From Brachypodius melanocephalos (Eukaryota; Chordata; Aves; Passeriformes; Pycnonotidae), in the NCBI GenBank assembly GCA_013398615.1, contig VZSR01001645.1, positions 434,001 through 498,000 of the forward strand: DNA of 64,000 nt, read 5' to 3'. The notes under the pieces were generated by a model that saw only the letters and a program-made list of their open reading frames with translations, was not told where the DNA came from and did not search any database. The position numbers and the translations under genes are program-made. Below are positions 1-12,713 of the stretch, one piece after another (the stretch's first letter is position 1; each line of letters opens with the position of its first letter).

Positions 1-2443
1 CTAGCAAAATTCCAAAGGAGCATTTCTCTGCAATTAGCATTACAGCAACAATTCTCTTTAAAGCCTACTTTCCAAGCGTTTCCAAGTCATGTGGGCAAAG
101 TTAGATTGGTTTGTAGACTGCCACTTAAGGCCCCAGGGTGGACTATTGGTGTCTAAATCAGTGTGGAAAAAGTATTCTCCAGTTTGATATTAGACCCCTT
201 GAACATTAGCATAACTCTCTTCATTTGGGTCATGGGATCATTTAAAATTTTATTTGATTTTGCACATAGCTCTGTGTTGTGAAGCAAAGATTCTTTTTTC
301 CTAAATAAGCATAAAAATATGAAACAGAGAACTAAGTAGAATGTTTTAAGCCAATAAAATAATTCACCTTCAATTTCCTGACACTGGAGAAGTAGATCTG
401 ACACTCAGACATGCTTAGTGGGTATAATGACCAAAGCTCTTTGACTTTATGGGAGAGCAGTGTAGTTGTCTCTTGGCCTTGGTCACATGAGGATTCTGAC
501 TTAGGATTCTTAAATATATTTATAGTTCTATTTTCCTGCAGAAAGAAGCCCCAGCTGACCAAACCTTACATCAGTTTCATTTCAAATACCCCTCTTCTCC
601 TTTCCAAATGGACAGGTTTCAGACACAAGCACTCAAATGTCATTAACTGCCAGAATAAAGGCTGCCATAGAGACACAGTGCTGTGGAAGGTGTTCTTACA
701 GCACAAAGAAGGACATGCTCTTGGAAGGAGACAAATAATCTGGGCTAAATATGTGACCACAGTGTTTTAGTGCAGACACACTGTCATGTTGACTGATCTG
801 AAGGAAGACAGAACCATCTGTGTGTTCACTCCAGCAAGGCTGTGCATCACCTTGTATTGCACTTGGATGTCTTTTTTGCAGCAGTACCTTTCATTTTGGC
901 TCTGAAAACTAACCGTGATCTTTGCTGGTGTGGCCATGTTATTTTTCTCTATATATCCTACAGGCCTTTTTTCTTCCTTCCTGTTCATCACTTCCCAGAT
1001 CCACTCTTTTTCCAGCCTTCCTTAGACTCTCTCAACTTGTGTCTTTTTCCCTATGCTGCTTAGGAAATCTAAGCCTGTGCCACTGATGGGAACAAGCCAT
1101 ACCTCACGACTCAGTTTACCAAACTGCAGACCACTGTTGGTGCTTACCTAATTTCAGAATTGTTGTTTCAACTGTATGTTGTATGTGGAAGAAAACGTGT
1201 CTTGGTGTAGAGCTTTACTGTTTGCATTCAAACACTCAGCATCCTGCTGGCTTTCCTGAAAGAATTCAGGCTAAAGGGTTTTTTTTCTCAGCAGCAACAA
1301 ATTCTTTTCTGTTTTTCCCTTCCCAAAGGGGAAGTTGCTCTCTGTCAGCAATTGATTCTTCTTTAATTTGTATATCCAAGAATGTAGATAATTTAGCCTG
1401 GAATTTTAATTTGCCATTCCAACAGTAAACTTAGTGTTATGTAATAGAAAACAAACTTTGCATCCTTCTCATTGTTTTATTGCGAAAAATTAAACATAAT
1501 GTCATGATCTCATTGTAATTTATTTAGAACAAGTGATATTGTGTTGTGTGTTTGAAAGATAAATGGATAGAGGATGGCTGTAGGCTGTGAGTTTCTTTCC
1601 CATTGTTCCCAAGGCAAGAATACTACTGCTGGCCAAGTTGACAAAATGGGCTTTCAGCAATGTGGAGAAGGATATGAGCAGAGGTTAAAAAATAACCAAA
1701 GTGCAAAAGAAGATTTAATAATTTTTCTTCTCCTTCCTTTTTTTTTTAGTGTGTGAAGGGTGATTTTTATAAAAGAAAAAGATGTAGTGGTGGTTTCATT
1801 TAACTTTAGGCGTTCTAGTTGCATTACCACATTTTTCTGCACTTCTGATGCAGTGAATAGGTTCACCTTACAATGGCAGTAGAAGAAAAAGGTACTTAAC
1901 ACATTGCCAAGAATTAGAGAAATATAGCATTTCTATTAATAAACTTGTGCTGAACTCAATTTAAAAATACTTTCCTAGCAAATACATTTATATTTGGAAT
2001 ATAGGGATGGTAGTGCCAATGGCTTGAGGAAAAACCATAACAAGAACCACTCTGGTGAAACACTGAAAACTTAGCACTTCTTGGAATCCAGAAATTAGAA
2101 AAATAGAAAGAAATAGATGCAGAATGCAAATACTTGTACTGAATGAAAACTTTCCTGTGGCTGTACATCTCACAATTATTTTGTTATTTTGTCAGGTTGT
2201 TAGACTGTCCTTAATGTAAAAGAGAAAGATTCCTGCCCAACAAACCAAAATTTTTAACAGTTTACTGATAATCATGGTGCAGACGCCCCCCAAAAATTCT
2301 AGTGGATAGAATGCCAAACTGAAATGTCAAACCGAAATGCAATATTTTTCCTAGGTACCAAAGAAAGTTTTTCAAGTGTGAGACCAAAAGAAGTAACAAA
2401 AATGAATGAATATGTTACCTTTCCTTTCTCTTTTGATTTGTAG
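1..2443 (+). other. INPP4B: INPP4B intron, 3' part (upstream exon outside window)
   Basis: This is non-coding sequence ending in a T-rich tract and the acceptor TTTGATTTGTAG at 2432-2443, directly before the first recognisable exon. I looked for the preceding C2-domain exon, which in vertebrate INPP4B encodes the stretch just before RSFLG, and found nothing resembling it. The open frames here (for example 411-770) are short and unrecognisable. No repeat family was identified. Confidence 0.75.
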
Positions 2444-2523
2444 CGAAGCTTCCTGGGCTGTGCAACTTTCAGAGTAGGAGACCTGGTGAAGTCAAAGGAG
2501 CAGCAGTTGACCCTTACTCTCAG
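2444..2523 (+). CDS. INPP4B: INPP4B coding exon 1 of this window (C2 domain, distal part)
   Basis: This 80-nt exon encodes RSFLGCATFRVGDLVKSK followed by EQQLTLTL, and its last two bases AG begin a split Arg codon. It lies between acceptor TTTGTAG and donor GTGAGT. The text closely matches the late part of the N-terminal C2 domain of vertebrate INPP4B as I remember it (human about residue 142 onward). In this family the C2 domain binds phospholipids and helps bring the phosphatase to membranes. The exon enters in phase 0 and ends two bases into a codon; the next exon supplies the third base (A), giving Arg-Thr. A CR1 element begins only 59 bp after the donor. INPP4A is the alternative paralogue, but the combined exons fit INPP4B better. 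Confidence 0.93.
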
Positions 2524-2582
2524 GTGAGTGTTTCCCTCTGTTGTAAATTGTGGTGAGTTAATAACCCTTGGCATTTCTCATC

Positions 2583-3036
2583 CAAGGAAAGGCAACAAAG
2601 GTGGAGAAGGGTCTGGAGCATGAGTCAAGTGAGGGATGGCTGAGGAGCTGGGAGTGTTTATCCTGGAGGAAAGGAGGCTCAATGGGGACCTTATCACCCT
2701 CTACAATCACCTGAAAGGAGATGTTGTGAGGTGGGGACCAGTCTCTTCTCCCAGGTAGAAGTAAGAGAACAAGAGAAAATGGCCCCAGGTTGCACCAGGT
2801 GAGGTTTAGATTGGATATCTGGGAAAAAAAAGTCTTCCCATGAGGGGTTATCAAGCACTGGAACAGGCTGCCCAGGGAAGTGTAGGGGTCACCATCCCTG
2901 GAGGTATCTATAAGACATTGAGATGTGGCCCTGAGGAATGTGATTTGATGGTGGACTCGACAGTGCTGGGTTCATGGTTGGCCTCAATGCTCTTCAAGGT
3001 CTCTTCCAGCCTGTACAATTCCATGATTGCTGCTTG
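2583..3036 (+). repeat. CR1 LINE 3' fragment, sense orientation
   Basis: About 450 bp follow the familiar CR1 3' UTR text. It opens with a phrase near 2670-2710 (GGAGGCTCAATGGGGACC, then a TTATCACCCTCTACAA-type block). It continues through TCTCTTCTCCCAGGTA, a GGAACAGGCTGCCCAGGGAAG block near 2860, ACCATCCCTGGAGGT and a final CTCTTCAAGGTCTCTTCCAG block. It is 5'-truncated, as most CR1 copies are, and carries small indels, so it is an inactive old copy. The conserved terminal ATTCCATGATT unit ends near 3030. It sits 59 bp after a coding exon. Confidence 0.95.
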
Positions 3037-4564
3037 ACTGTGTTTATACTCCATGCTCCAGCAGATAAATTAGATGTCAACTTGAAGTGCTTCTAATTCT
3101 GCCATGCACAAATTTAAAATTAAACACCAAAATTAAACATCAGCCCTATAACCTGGAGCTGCCCAGGTGCCAGATTAGGAAAGGTTATTTTATGATGTGA
3201 TATCCTATGGGAGATTTGCAGGGAACTTGGCAGAGGGAACATTTCACTCAAAGTTTCCTTTAGAAAGGAGCACAAGGTTCTCAGCTTTGTTTGGTGTGTG
3301 TGGTTTAAAGAATTAACAGTGTACAGTTTGATTTGTTTTTTAGGTATGTTTAAAGAAGGTGGGCCTAATTGTTGAAGGTGTCTCCGATGTGAAAATGCTT
3401 GTGGTCTCCTAAACTCCTTGTTATATGCAGCCATACTGAAATTGTGGGGAATGTGGCATGCAACCCTAACCAGTGACAGGGTACAGAGCTGCAGAAGGTC
3501 AGAGACAATGAGCTGAACAGATACATCTTAAAGCTGTGCACTGAAGGAAAAAATATCATTTATCACCCCTGATACTGTCTTGCATGGCTTAGGGTAAATG
3601 AAGATACTAATCAAACCCTTTTGAAGGTTAGGGGCAACCTTTCAGGTGGTGATTTTCAGAATAAATTCATTGGACTTTATGTAGTGCAGGAATTTTATTG
3701 AGCTGATGTTTTAGGTGCTTATTTGGGATTACTGGGGAGGTACAGTTAAGCTTCACAGAGCAACTGCTCAAACTCCGTGTGTCTACAAAGGCAACATTTT
3801 GGGCAAGAAGCTGTGGCTGGGAGAGCTGAGGCTGGTGTATGCTGTGCCTGGGATGTTGTACATAGGTGCTGTGGGAAAGCTGTGCTGCATTTGTTACCCT
3901 GAGCACAGCAAGACAGCCTTAATTTGCTTTAAAGCGCTAAATTTGACCCATTCAGAGAGCTTTTAGGAATGGAAACTTCTTGATGTATTTTGGCACCTGC
4001 CCTCCTGTTTCAACAAGAGTAGTTATATATGAGTGTGTAGTTTAAAGGGAAAAGTTAACAAAACACTTTGATTTTAATTTCTCCCAAACAGAAGACGCCA
4101 CACCTAATAAGAAGATAACTTTGTCTGACGAAAAATCCAATTAGATAAAAATGTGAACTGACTTTTCCCTGTGGGAATTGATGACCATGTAAATGAATTC
4201 CAGCTTAGTGATTGTAAGAATCTGTTCTTACAGGAATTCAAGTTGTCTCTAGCTCTTTGGGATAAACTTTGCTTCCCTAATTGACATATTGAAAATTTGA
4301 TCTGAAAGATTGCCTCCAACAGGTGGCACAGTAATTGACATAATGGAAAGCTTCAGGACAGTTTCAGAGGAAGTATTTTTTATCTCAGCCATCCAATTTG
4401 TAATCAAAAAGTTAAGATTGAAAACTCATAAGAAATAGATGAAAAATTTGCTTTTAATTAATATTTTAAGTCTTGATTGTCCTCATTGTTCAGTTAACAC
4501 TAAAAGACAAATATACTAATTAAATGAATTTGCAGATACATTAAATGGTAGGGTTTAGTCAGCT

Positions 4565-4590
4565 GGATTTTTTTTTAAGAAAAAAAAATC
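4565..4590. repeat. Perfect AT-rich inverted repeat
   Basis: The arms are GGATTTTTTTT (4565-4575) and AAAAAAAATCC (4580-4590), 11 bp each with no mismatch, around the four bases TAAG. It lies in mid-intron and no function can be read from it. Most of the complementarity is T-run against A-run, so chance or local palindromic mutation is plausible. Confidence 0.85.
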
Positions 4591-7500
4591 CCAACCTTTC
4601 AAAACCAGGATTGTTTTCTGATTATGAGTGTTCAACAGCAGAAAGTCAGCAGAAATTATCCACATTTCTTCGATGGCAATTTAACCAGCGCAGTCTACTA
4701 ATTTCAGCTTGCTTTCCTCTAATCACCCTGAGGTATTAGTACCTCTGAGGAGAATAGAGGATTTATCAAGGGACTTGTCAGAGCATGAAATTCTATTTCA
4801 TTCTTGTTGATATTCTTTGGATGGGAGTGCCTGTGATTGAGATACTCCTTTGTTAGATTTAAAGTAGAGATTGAAGGACCCGGAAATTGCTCTGTGGTGC
4901 ACCCTGTAAAGATTGGAGTAGTTATAGAACCTGGTTAATTTTTAACCAAGCTTTCTTTTTGTTTTCCTTTTTTTTTTCAGTTATGTCTTTCCATTGTCTT
5001 TCTGAGGTACAACGTATAAAAGTGTTTTCAAGGGAAGATTCTTGTATTTTTCTGTTGTTTTGTGGAGAACTGGCATGTGTCTGCAAGTTCTTACTGTTGA
5101 CACACTCTGCTCTGCTTTTCCATTTTCCTACCATGGTACCCTACTAGTGATTAGTGACCCAAGTTACAAAGTCTCTGCAAAAGAAATTTTTATTCTGATT
5201 GGCCTTTTTTTCTCCATGAAGGTGCCCTAAACTGGTGGCTGAGTGCTTCTGGTAGATCTGTGAGCATGTAGCTAATCATCAAGACACAAAAAGGTCGATT
5301 TGTGGAATTACCTCAGTGTACACAAATGATGTTGGCAGAGGAATTCAGTTACTAGAGATTCGGGATTGCAGTTTCCAATATGGAATTTATAGAAACACAG
5401 ATGCTTTCTGTAGACTTGCATGTTTCATTTTGCATTGATAATGCAGTGCCACTTGTTTCCAGCTTTCTCATATAGTTGTGATGATGAATGGCATGGAATG
5501 GGCTGTTGAATTAAACAAAAGTGTTTTTTCAGTAGGAGAATATTTCTTAATATTGGCTATATTGACTATAGTGTGTCCAATTAAAAAAATAAAATCATGA
5601 CTATTTTTCTTTCTAAATGAGAGCTAGGTATACTGGCTGCTAATTTAATAATAAAATCTGATATTTTTTTTTTAGTTGATTCAGTTTTTAAGTTCAATTT
5701 AGAGGATCTTTTACCATGTCTTTCTGTTAAGAACAACATAATATTTTGGGTTGGTGGGATTTATTTTTTTCCCTTGGTTGAGCTCAGTGGCTTTTTGCAA
5801 AGAGCTAGCAGTCAGTGCTTCCATTAGCCCTTTCCCTGTGGTGGTAGTGTGTCTGTTTCCAGGAAGGCCCTCTTTAACTTGGGAAATTTTGATATGATTT
5901 CCACTTAGTTACATGTAAGAAGCAGCAAAGGAAAAAGATAATGGTGCTCTCTCTTGTTCTCTGCATCTGTCTGACGTGCTCCTCTTAAGAGACTGAGAAA
6001 AGTGTAAGTAGGGTTCTTCAGTGTGGAACTGGTGGTGTCCAAACCATCCAGATCCTTCGGACTCTGTGAGTAGAAACTCGATAGGAGTGGAGCTAAACAA
6101 ACAGGAACTAGGATGGAGTGCATGGATTATGCAGATTATCTGGGAGGTTGTGCCTCTGCCTGTCTGTCAATCATGTGCTATACAGACTTTAGACATGTGT
6201 TAGTGCTTAAGCTCTTGGACAGTATCTATTGGTCTAGCTATCTAATTTTAGTTGTCACTTTTTCATTAATCTTGGACAGGATTGAACTTTCTTTAAAGAA
6301 AGGAGCTAAGACTAGCTATTTTTGGAAAGAAATGCCTCTTAATTTCCCTACCTCCTAAGAGCTTGAAGTTCAGTGGGTCAGAAAACATGTAACTGCACTT
6401 TGGTAGCAGCAATATTCACAGAGTTTAACTAACTAGAGAGAATTGGAAAACAGCACAGTAATTTCTGCAGTCATTTATGTACTTAGCATAACTTCCCTAG
6501 CAAATGATGACCATAAAATACTGTATATTTAGCTGCTCTTCCCTATTAAAATTCAATAGATATCTGTCTTCAAGTAGTTGTACTTGGTCTCCCTCCTGAA
6601 AGTGTTTCTTGGCTGCTTCATGTTGTGTCATCCACCTCAGGAAGCCGGTGAACAGCTTAACTTTAAAAGTCAGGCAAATCTCCAATACAGTTCAGATGAA
6701 ACTTGTTTTGACGTGAGACTTAATCAACTGTACATTGAAATAATGGAAACAGAAGGAACTGAGCGCTGCAGAGCTTTGTTTAGTTACCTTAGAAAGCAAC
6801 AGAACGGTATTTACAGTGGGCTTGTTTAAAACAGGTATTGATTATTGTAATAGGCTTCACTGTGAATTCACAGATAAACTTTTTTTTGTGTGTAAATACA
6901 ATACTTTTGTGCTTGGCTATATCAAGATATATTATATCAGTGAAGAAATTAATTTTATGACAATCTGTAGGTTAGCCTGGGCTAATTGCATTTATTGTGT
7001 ATTATGCACTGGAGAAAGGGGCTGCCTGCTAGACTCTGTCATGCCGTTTACTTTTCAGGCAGTCATTTTTATCATTAACACAGCCATGCAGACATGAAGC
7101 CTGCTTCCTTTTTTTCTTTGCATTATTTTACACAACTTTTTGAATGTTTTTCTTTTTCCTTTTTTTTTTTGAGGAGGGGAGAAAGGTATATGGACATGGG
7201 AACCAATTAGCAGGCCTAAATTTGCATATTCACCATGTAGTAATGAGACTTGATGAGATCAGCATTGGAGGTAAATGACAGCTGTTCTCACTCCATCTAG
7301 CTCACTTACTTTCCCATCGCTAGCTTCTTTCTCTCTGGGTGCCTTGGTCAACATTCTGTGGCCAGAAGTAATAAGGTGGGCACAAATTTCTGCTGCTCAT
7401 GGTGTCATTGGCTATCTCCTTCCCTCACATTTGAGGGAGCTAATACTGACCTGGGGATCCTTAAGGACTTGGAATGTTAGAGAAATCTATTTCAAATGCA

Positions 7501-8429
7501 GGTGCTCTGTCGACAGGTATCAGATGATTGCTGCTCCTTGCCCCAGGGTGCTAAAAATACCAGCAATTTTCCAGCTCCATAAGCCAGCTGGATTTTGTGC
7601 CATGTATGGGCTTTTTAGACTGACACTGGTTGTATTCTTTTTGCAGTATTCCCCATTCCAGCTCACCCTAATCAGGTTGACAGGGTGCAGCTCTTTCTTC
7701 TGTGGGTATATGGTGTCTCCTGTCTCATGGCTGGGAGCAATTTGATGCAAGAACCATCTTCACTGCACCATGTGGGTGCAGAGTGTCCTTCTCAGCTTCA
7801 TTAAACTACAGCAAATAAGCTGATTTCATCCCAATGTGTTATGAAGTATCCTAAAACCAATTAATTATTTCTCTGACGCTCTGTTGAGCAGTGTGTATGT
7901 GTGAGTTTCTCTTCACATCTCTGCAGGCATAAGACACAAAGTGTTTACACAGATGTGTGTGTGTGCTCAATTCTGTTAGTGCAAAGTAAAATTATGGAGG
8001 TTTTTATCCTATTAAAGTATGATCACTCAGCTTTTTAAAAATTTTCCCCACTGCATTGCTTCTGTTTCTCTTTTTTAATTTTCTTTGAAGTGAAATGTTC
8101 ATCTCATGATATTGCTGGAAAGTTTGAAATGCATGACATGTCTGCTTGAAGACTGTCATGCCCTGCTGGTGTTCTAAAATCACAGAGTTTGGCACTGCTC
8201 ACAGCAGCCTTGCCCTGGGCACTTATAGAGCTCTTTGTTGATTTGTATGCCTGAAGCATTCAAAAGAAACTTTGGTTTGGGGATTTGTTGGTTTTGTTGT
8301 TGGCTTTTTTTATTAAATTTTCTGCGTATCTCAGTGTGGGAAGAACCGGAGAAAGAAGTGCAGCTATGATGCAACAAGCCTCACTGTTTAGTTTTATTGT
8401 GTTGCATGACCGTCCCTTCCTGGTAATGA

Positions 8430-8474
8430 ATGTTCCAGATTGTATTCTGGAACATCTGGAACAATTCCAGATGT
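8430..8474. repeat. Two overlapping perfect inverted repeats
   Basis: The first repeat has arms ATGTTCCAGA (8430-8439) and TCTGGAACAT (8446-8455) around six bases. The second has arms ACATCTGGAA (8452-8461) and TTCCAGATGT (8465-8474) around CAA. The right arm of the first overlaps the left arm of the second, so the two folds are mutually exclusive. The shared unit is TTCCAGA/TCTGGAA. Confidence 0.9.
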
Positions 8475-9387
8475 ATTAGACCAGAGCAGGAGTGATTTTC
8501 AGAAGAAAATATTTTTTTAAAAAAGATGTAAAAGTGAAATTATATCAATCACTGTTTTTAAACCCATACAAAATACACATTGCTCCTCATGCAGGCAAGC
8601 AATGCTGTGCTCACTGTCATACTGAAGCCAAGCTTTTAATAACAGCAGCAAGGGGAATATTTAGGATTCTAAAGAACAAGAGACAAGGACTGGGAAAGCG
8701 TAGCTAGCATGTCCATTTTATTTTGCTGGAGCAACAGCCCTTGATGGCTTGGATCAGTTTATTCCCTTGACACTTTGATCAGAACAGCTTAAGCTGTTGA
8801 AAATTTTTCAGTCTTATAACAGCACACTTTGGATTTTAAAGACCTATGTGATTTGCTGACATCCAATGTATTCCCTTTCTGCTTGGGAATGCTGCAGTCC
8901 ATTTGTTGACATAGCTTAGTTTGGGTGTTGGTTTGACACTAGAAGGAGAAAGTAAGTCAAACCACCAAGCTGTAGTAACTCAGGGGAAAGTTCTTCATTC
9001 AGAAGGCCCTTAAGTTGTTGTCATGCATTTCAAAATTGTTCTGTATTTCTGCTCATAAGCACATTTGGACACTGAACCCTTATTACTTTTCTTCTGGATA
9101 TTTTGTTAATTAATATAGGCTTCTTCAATTGCAAAACTGTCTGGAACTGGTTCATTTTTAATTGTTTCTTTATTGTCAGTAATTGATTTGCCTTAGAGCA
9201 AATGAAGTCTTACACATATAAAATATGAAGAATTATGTGTATTTTGCTAGGTTTTATAGAAGACCAGATTTGTATTGTTGCAAGATGAGTGTATTCTACT
9301 GAGTGCATATTAAAGCCTAATGGTTTGCAAGCAAAATAATTATTTAATTTGGAAGCTTGGGGGTAACTATTTTTTGAGATTTTACTG

Positions 9388-9464
9388 TAGGAGTTGGACT
9401 TGGTGATTCTAATGGGTCCCTTCCGACTCAGCATGTTCAATAATTCAGTGATTTTATGATTTTT
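9388..9464 (+). repeat. CR1 LINE extreme 3' end, sense orientation
   Basis: A short CR1 tail: TAGGAGTTGGACTTGGTGAT, then GGGTCCCTTCCGACTCAG, then an ATTCAGTGATTTTATGATTT end. This matches the last roughly 75 bp of avian CR1, including the octamer-like ATTCTATGATT terminus in degraded form. It is heavily 5'-truncated. Confidence 0.88.
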
Positions 9465-10487
9465 TGACATTGAACTTTGCTGTGTGTTCTTTTTTTCCTG
9501 ATTCATCTCTCTCCATTTTCACTGCTCAGATAATAAACAGTATTGCCCCAAACACATTTGTTTTGATTCTCCTTCCTCACTGTGTTTTTTGTAATTCTGC
9601 TGAACTTATTCTCGTCATTTCCTTTTCCCTATTTTTGCTTGGTGCCTTTTGTTATCCTTTCCTCATTATTATGAAATGGCCTGTCACTCTTTTTTCCTTC
9701 CTTTTGAAAAATCCAGCTGTTCAGAATAAGCCTGGGGAGATAGACTGTGCCATTAACCTTGGTGCTGTGCTGGCAGTGAAAGCTGAAAAAGCATTTGGTA
9801 TCCTTCTGGAGTTTAAACTCTTGTCTCTTCCAAAAAGTAATCAATGATGCTCTTTTCTTGGTGATGTACATCTGAATTGTTGTTTGCTTTTGGTTAATTG
9901 GAAATAAACCATTCGTGGAGATGATAACAAAGGAATTCACCTGAAACTGTACTACCATTCCCATTTAGTTCAAGAAATGGGATGGATTCTGAATAATTAC
10001 TCTGTGGAGGGATTACAAAGGGAAGAGTGATATTCAGATTAGTTTAATTGTTTTAGTTTTGCAGGGGGTTTTTGTTTTATTAATACACGGAGTATGTCCT
10101 TTCTTTGCAGATTGTTAGGATGCAAAGCCATGTACTCTGCAGTTGGATTGCAGATCCTAAGTGGAATATTGGTGCAGTATTACAGCCCTTTATCCAATGG
10201 TCTACAGGCAGGATGAAGTCTAGAATGAAAACTTGGCAGTGTTCATGGATTCATGCACCATTTAGAAACACTTACCTGTCCTCAGTTTAGTGATGAAAAC
10301 CTTCATTGTCCTGAAGAAGTTGCCTCATTGTTAACATTTGGTTCGTGATGATAAATAACCAATTCCATACAGGTGGCTGCAGCTTTACAGAATGGAGAGG
10401 GGACTCAACATTTACTGACAATATTTTAATTGAAAGAATTCGATGCTGCAAGTGACCCAGTGTCATGAGTTGGTTTTTTTTTTCCAG

Positions 10488-10599
10488 AACATCTGATGGT
10501 GGAAAGACAGTTGGTACCATTGAAGTCAACCTTGTGAAGATGGGAGAGCTGGAGGAGGGGGAAACAGACCACATCACAGCAGACACCCAGGATCAAAAG
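10488..10599 (+). CDS. INPP4B: INPP4B coding exon 2 of this window (end of C2 domain)
   Basis: This 112-nt exon lies between acceptor TTTTTCCAG and donor GTAGAA. Its first base completes the split Arg codon. It then encodes TSDGGKTVGTIEVNLVKMGE and LEEGETDHITADTQDQK. The TIEVNLVKMGE segment looks like the last beta strand of the C2 fold, followed by an acidic exit loop. It matches remembered vertebrate INPP4B (TSDGGK-VGTIEV) with conservative changes. It ends in phase 0. The donor's +3 to +6 bases, AGAA, are weaker than consensus. Confidence 0.95.
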
Positions 10600-12640
10600 G
10601 TAGAAACCCAGTTTACTGCACAAAGTTAATTAGAATGATCAGTTGTACCAGATGTCTAAAATACTAATTACCAAATTGGGTTAAGGACTTAAAACCAAAT
10701 TTCTGGAGTACTGTGTACACTTATCTCCCTCAACTAAAAAAAAAAAATCAAAAAATGGAACAAACAAACAAACAAAAACAAAACCTCATGAAAATGTACA
10801 GAGTAATATTCTAACCTAATTCCTAGCCCCTTTCCTTCTTTTTCATCAAAAAAAGCTTATTTTTATCTCAACTTAATGTATTTGATCACTCCTGATCAAA
10901 AAACTGTCCAGAGAGATGCTGTAAGTACAGCTTCTTTTTTCCCTTGGATAGCTGCTTTGCTTTGTGCCCTTGAAATCCTGTTCATGTTGATTTTTATGTG
11001 CAATCTGTGCCCACAATACTGAAAAGCTGAGAAGAATGACAGGCAAACCAAAGAAGAGGTGAATTCCCTTGCAGAGGGGCAGGTTCACCTGCATTTCTTG
11101 ACAGCACACAATTTTGCAGCCCTAATACGATGCTTTACTGCTTAACCCTGTGGTCTGTTCTTCATGAAAAACAACAAAGAAAGGAAATACTGCTGCAGGG
11201 AATGCAGGAATTTTTTTTTGTTTGGAAGTAACATAAAAGACTATTTTTTGAGAAAAGGACATTATTTTCAATATCTTTTCTGCTTAACTAAACCAGTCTG
11301 GTTTGAGGTCAAATTCTGAGGGTAGATTTTACACTTTTTTCCCACCACTTATCTCAAAGGACTTCAATGCCTTTTTAAGACAGTAGATGGGTGGGACCAG
11401 CTCCAAGAAGCCAACAAATGCTGTGAAATCTTTCTGATTTTGAACTGTAAAACTTGTACAATACAGGCAACATGAGCTGTTTTTCCAGCCTTCACTTTTA
11501 TTTGGCCTTTCTTCCACTTCAAAATGTGGAATGAGACTCCTTGCAATTATTTGAGATGTAGTTAATGAGCTGTGTCTGCCCTGGGGGAGACAGAAGGTTT
11601 TGATAGCAAAAGTTTTCTAGGGATTTCTAATACTTGTGAAGAGAGACCAGACTCATGACAGATGTCCTTTCTGTGGTCTTTAAAAGAGTCCTTGGTGTGT
11701 ACAAATCAGGTGCAGCACCTGATATATATGTTGACAGTGAGGATGCAGTTGTGAGAATGGCGAGTTATTGTATTAATATAAAATAAATAAGTTTTGATCT
11801 GGGTTTGCTCACTTTTAGATAAACAATGTGCAGGAATTTCTCATGGAAGAGGAAGGTGATGGTTAAATTCATTTTCATTCATTATCACTTGGTAGGATTA
11901 CATCATGTGTTGCTCTCTGCCTTAAGTTCTCCACTGAGATTCTGGGAACTGGAAGAGCCCTGGGAACAGAGCTCCCTGTCACCTTTAGAGACTCCCATTT
12001 GTTTTCTGGCTGGGGGTAGGATGAGCATTAAAAAGATCTGTCATACTACATTTAACATAGGTGTACACTGATTGATTTTTCCATCGTCTTTTTGCACTTT
12101 TATGCACTAATCTTATCAAAGCAATGCTCTGGTTCACTTGTACAACAAATTACTTCAATCCCAAAATGTGAGCACATTTTAAAGACTCTTGTGTGCTTCC
12201 TGCTTTACTTTTGTTTAAAAATTAATGAAGTGTTTCCTTGCACTGTGCATATGAAAACTGCTTTGCCTAAAGAAACTTCTTTGAAAGCTCAAAACTTGTC
12301 AAAAATTGTTTTAAACTAAAGTGCCTTATTCTTATAATAAAACTTACTTGTTAAGCTAAACTATTGATATCTCTCAACATTTCTGTCATTATACTGGTAG
12401 GAAACATTCCTGTTTTATTATGGAGCAGCTGATCATATTTTGTCATTTTCTTGGCTATAATTCAGATTGTGTTGCAGTATCTTGGAACAGAAATATAAAG
12501 ATAAAAGTGTAAATTATAATTAAGACTTGGGAAGTTTATGTTATTGTCAGTGATGGTTTTCAGCCTGCCTTTTATGAACTGCCATGGATTTGTTTCAGAG
12601 CCCTAAATGTGTCACGTTTGTGGTTGTGTTTCTTTTGCAG
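10600..12640 (+). other. INPP4B: INPP4B intron (2,041 bp, shortest here)
   Basis: GTAGAA...TTTTGCAG intron. It includes an A-rich stretch with CAAA repeats at about 10734-10786 and otherwise unique AT-rich sequence. No interspersed repeat or gene was seen. Confidence 0.9.
10734..10786. repeat. A-rich / (CAAA)n low-complexity tract
   Basis: An A run is followed by several CAAA units (around 10760-10784). It may be the remnant of a poly-A tail or simple slippage. No retroposed body was recognised upstream. Confidence 0.75.
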
Positions 12641-12713
12641 TGTGCATTGGTTCGTGAGTGCACAGCCACTGAAGGCATCAGTGGGAAAGACAACCTGCCT
12701 TCCTTAAATGCAG
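12641..12713 (+). CDS. INPP4B: INPP4B coding exon 3 of this window
   Basis: This 73-nt exon lies between acceptor TTCTTTTGCAG and the strong donor GTAAGA. It encodes CALVRECTATEGISGKDN and LPSLNA plus the first base (G) of a split Val codon. It matches the post-C2 segment of INPP4B (CALV-ECTA...SGKDNLP). It enters in phase 0 and leaves in phase 1, so skipping it alone would shift the frame. Confidence 0.94.

Larger units (their letters stand above)
2524..10487 (+). other. INPP4B: INPP4B intron (7,964 bp)
   Basis: GTGAGT...TTTCCAG intron. It holds a CR1 3' end at 2583-3036, a CR1 tail at 9388-9464, an 11-bp-arm AT hairpin at 4565-4590 and a pair of overlapping inverted repeats at 8430-8474. 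The 156-codon open frame at 7275-7745 has no recognisable similarity. The acceptor is preceded by a T-rich tract (10472-10483). Confidence 0.9.

Noticed and set aside
7275..7745. 156-codon open frame on + strand
   Set aside because: It lies in mid-intron. The translation resembles no family I know, is rich in aromatic and Ser/Leu residues typical of random AT-rich sequence, and lacks supporting splice or start context.
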